Source: Psychroserpens sp. Hel_I_66 (lineage in GTDB: Bacteria > Bacteroidota > Bacteroidia > Flavobacteriales > Flavobacteriaceae). From it: a stretch of DNA of 64,000 nucleotides. Below, in pieces: positions 63,050-64,000 of the stretch. The notes beneath the pieces were generated by a model. That model saw only the letters and a list, made by a program, of their open reading frames with translations. It ran no database searches and was not told where the DNA came from. The position numbers and the translations under genes are program-made. Position 1 is the first letter of the stretch; each line of letters opens with the position of its first letter. The stretch lies in the NCBI RefSeq assembly GCF_000799465.1, contig NZ_JUGU01000001.1:1984001-2048000 (forward strand). The letters run 5' to 3'.

Positions 63050-64000
63050 ATGAAATTGACCAAAGAGAAAAAAGATGTTGTTTTAAATGTATACCAAAAA
63101 TGGCTCTATAGTTATCTAAATGGTGATGTTGCCACCTATGATAGTTATTTTGCAAGTGAATACCATTTTATTGGACCTACAAATGATGAAGAGTTTCTAA
63201 ACCGAAAACATACCACTAACTTTTTCAAAAATACTGCGCAACAATTACCAGGAAAAACAGAGTTAAGAAATGACAACATTACTGTTGAGTCGTTTGGTGA
63301 ACTCATTTTTATAACACATGTTTTCGATGCCTGGTTCTTAAATGCCAAAGAACGGAACTTTTACACCAGATATAGATTTTCATCTATTTTAAAGAAAAAT
63401 GACGAAGATTGGCAATTTATATATCAGCACTTTTCTACACCAGATACTAAAGGAGACGTAATTACTAAAAACCAAGCATTACAAGAGACGATAAAAAAAC
63501 AAAAAAATGAACTCAAATCTAAAAACCGAGAATTAGAAATCCAAGTCGCACTAGAAAAAGTGAGGAGCAGTACCATTGCGATGCAACATAGTGATGAATT
63601 AGAAGAAACATCTTTCTTATTAGATCAACAAGTAAGAGCCTTAGGTATTAAAACCTGGGGTTGCGCTTTTAATATTTATGGAGAGAATGAATCCACAGAA
63701 TGGTTTGGAAATGAAGCAGGCGTTTTACATACTTATAAAGTCCCTCATGAAGGTGTATTTAAAGATTATTATCAAAGAGGTCAAAAAGGTGAATCATTAT
63801 TTGTGAAGGAGTTTTCTGGAGAAGAATGTATTGCTCATTATGAGTTCATGAGCACACTTCCTGTAATAGGTGATGTTTTAAAAACCTTAAAAAAAACAAA
63901 TAATGGTTTCCCAACATCCCAAATAGACCATGTCGTGTATTTTAAATATGGTTACCTCCTTTTTATTACAAGAGAAAATGTCCCTAAAGCACATAAAATC
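63050..64000 (+). CDS. SnoaL-domain sensor protein with coiled coil and GAF-like domain (cut by window edge)
   Basis: An open frame from ATG 63050 runs to the end of the window (317 codons). The first 130 residues are a SnoaL/NTF2-like domain (DVVLNVYQKWLYSYLNGDVATY). A coiled coil follows (about 140-175), leading to the stretch ALEKVRSSTIAMQHSDELEE and then a GAF-like sensor domain with TWGCAFNIYGEN. The coiled coil and sensor pattern is common in Bacteroidota signalling proteins, often just before a histidine kinase or LuxR output domain. The output part lies beyond the window. Confidence 0.75.
   Translation, partial: MKLTKEKKDVVLNVYQKWLYSYLNGDVATYDSYFASEYHFIGPTNDEEFLNRKHTTNFFKNTAQQLPGKTELRNDNITVESFGELIFITHVFDAWFLNAKERNFYTRYRFSSILKKNDEDWQFIYQHFSTPDTKGDVITKNQALQETIKKQKNELKSKNRELEIQVALEKVRSSTIAMQHSDELEETSFLLDQQVRALGIKTWGCAFNIYGENESTEWFGNEAGVLHTYKVPHEGVFKDYYQRGQKGESLFVKEFSGEECIAHYEFMSTLPVIGDVLKTLKKTNNGFPTSQIDHVVYFKYGYLLFITRENVPKAHKI

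Noticed and set aside
1..64000. tRNA, rRNA, insertion sequences or prophage genes
   Set aside because: I looked for tRNA-like cloverleafs, transposases, integrases and phage structural genes and saw none. A tRNA search program could still find something I missed.

Overview
The window is a 64 kb stretch of low-GC DNA from a bacterium of the phylum Bacteroidota, almost certainly a marine member of the family Flavobacteriaceae. The reasons are: carboxy-terminal type IX secretion sorting domains (genes at 17040, 17931, 46172), promoters with the Bacteroidota -33 TTG / -7 TAnnTTTG pattern (clearest before rpmH and rpmE2), DUF4252 and DUF4199 proteins, a 950-residue CarB, a GlmU-like fused nucleotidyltransferase of the Bacteroidota type, and frequent SxxC lipoprotein signals. 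I cannot fix the genus. I see no rRNA, tRNA, CRISPR array, prophage or insertion sequence; it reads as ordinary chromosome.

Layout. 1-5051: end of an unknown gene, a YebC-family protein, a glycosyltransferase and a c-type heme-binding lipoprotein-like gene on minus, then a HEAT-like protein and purB. 5197-7361 (minus): ECF sigma factor, anti-sigma-like membrane protein and two DUF4252 proteins. 7608-9053: S41 protease lipoprotein. 9103-14463: vitamin B12 uptake, with a TonB-dependent receptor (minus) behind a cobalamin riboswitch and a divergent btuF-btuC-btuD-like ABC set (plus). 14537-16913: RmuC, a small membrane protein, a thioesterase. 17040-18809: two secreted T9SS cargo proteins. 18946-22061: carB and rpmH. 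22260-28099: envelope proteins, a cardiolipin synthase, a lytic transglycosylase, a hydrolase, a small GNAT-like protein. 28695-33256: an unusual ABC ATPase, an eight-helix membrane protein and an oligopeptide-binding lipoprotein. 33253-41787: YhhN protein, PD40 protein, GlmU-like enzyme, rpmE2, DUF4199 protein, GT2 glycosyltransferase, phosphohexomutase, MsbA-type exporter. 42116-43664: a second ECF sigma locus. 43665-51200: Ycf48-like lipoprotein, RsmB-family methyltransferase, secreted endonuclease I, purL. 51267-60103: AraC regulator, acyl-CoA synthetase, then a MarR regulator heading a complete beta-oxidation operon (fadN-, fadA-, fadE-like). 60177-64000: lipoprotein, a truncated amidase, a propeller/SnoaL fusion and the start of a SnoaL-sensor protein.

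The most unusual signal is not a gene. The 8-base word TTCCGAAG (or its complement CTTCGGAA) occurs about 43 times in the window, roughly thirty times more often than base composition predicts. It is found in both orientations, in every codon frame and in intergenic DNA, which suggests selection on the DNA word itself. A degenerate form TTCCGNAG adds about two dozen more copies. The next most interesting items are the two-copy palindrome ahead of the MarR gene, the ABC system with a missing H-loop histidine and a large external domain, and the SnoaL fusion proteins at the right end.
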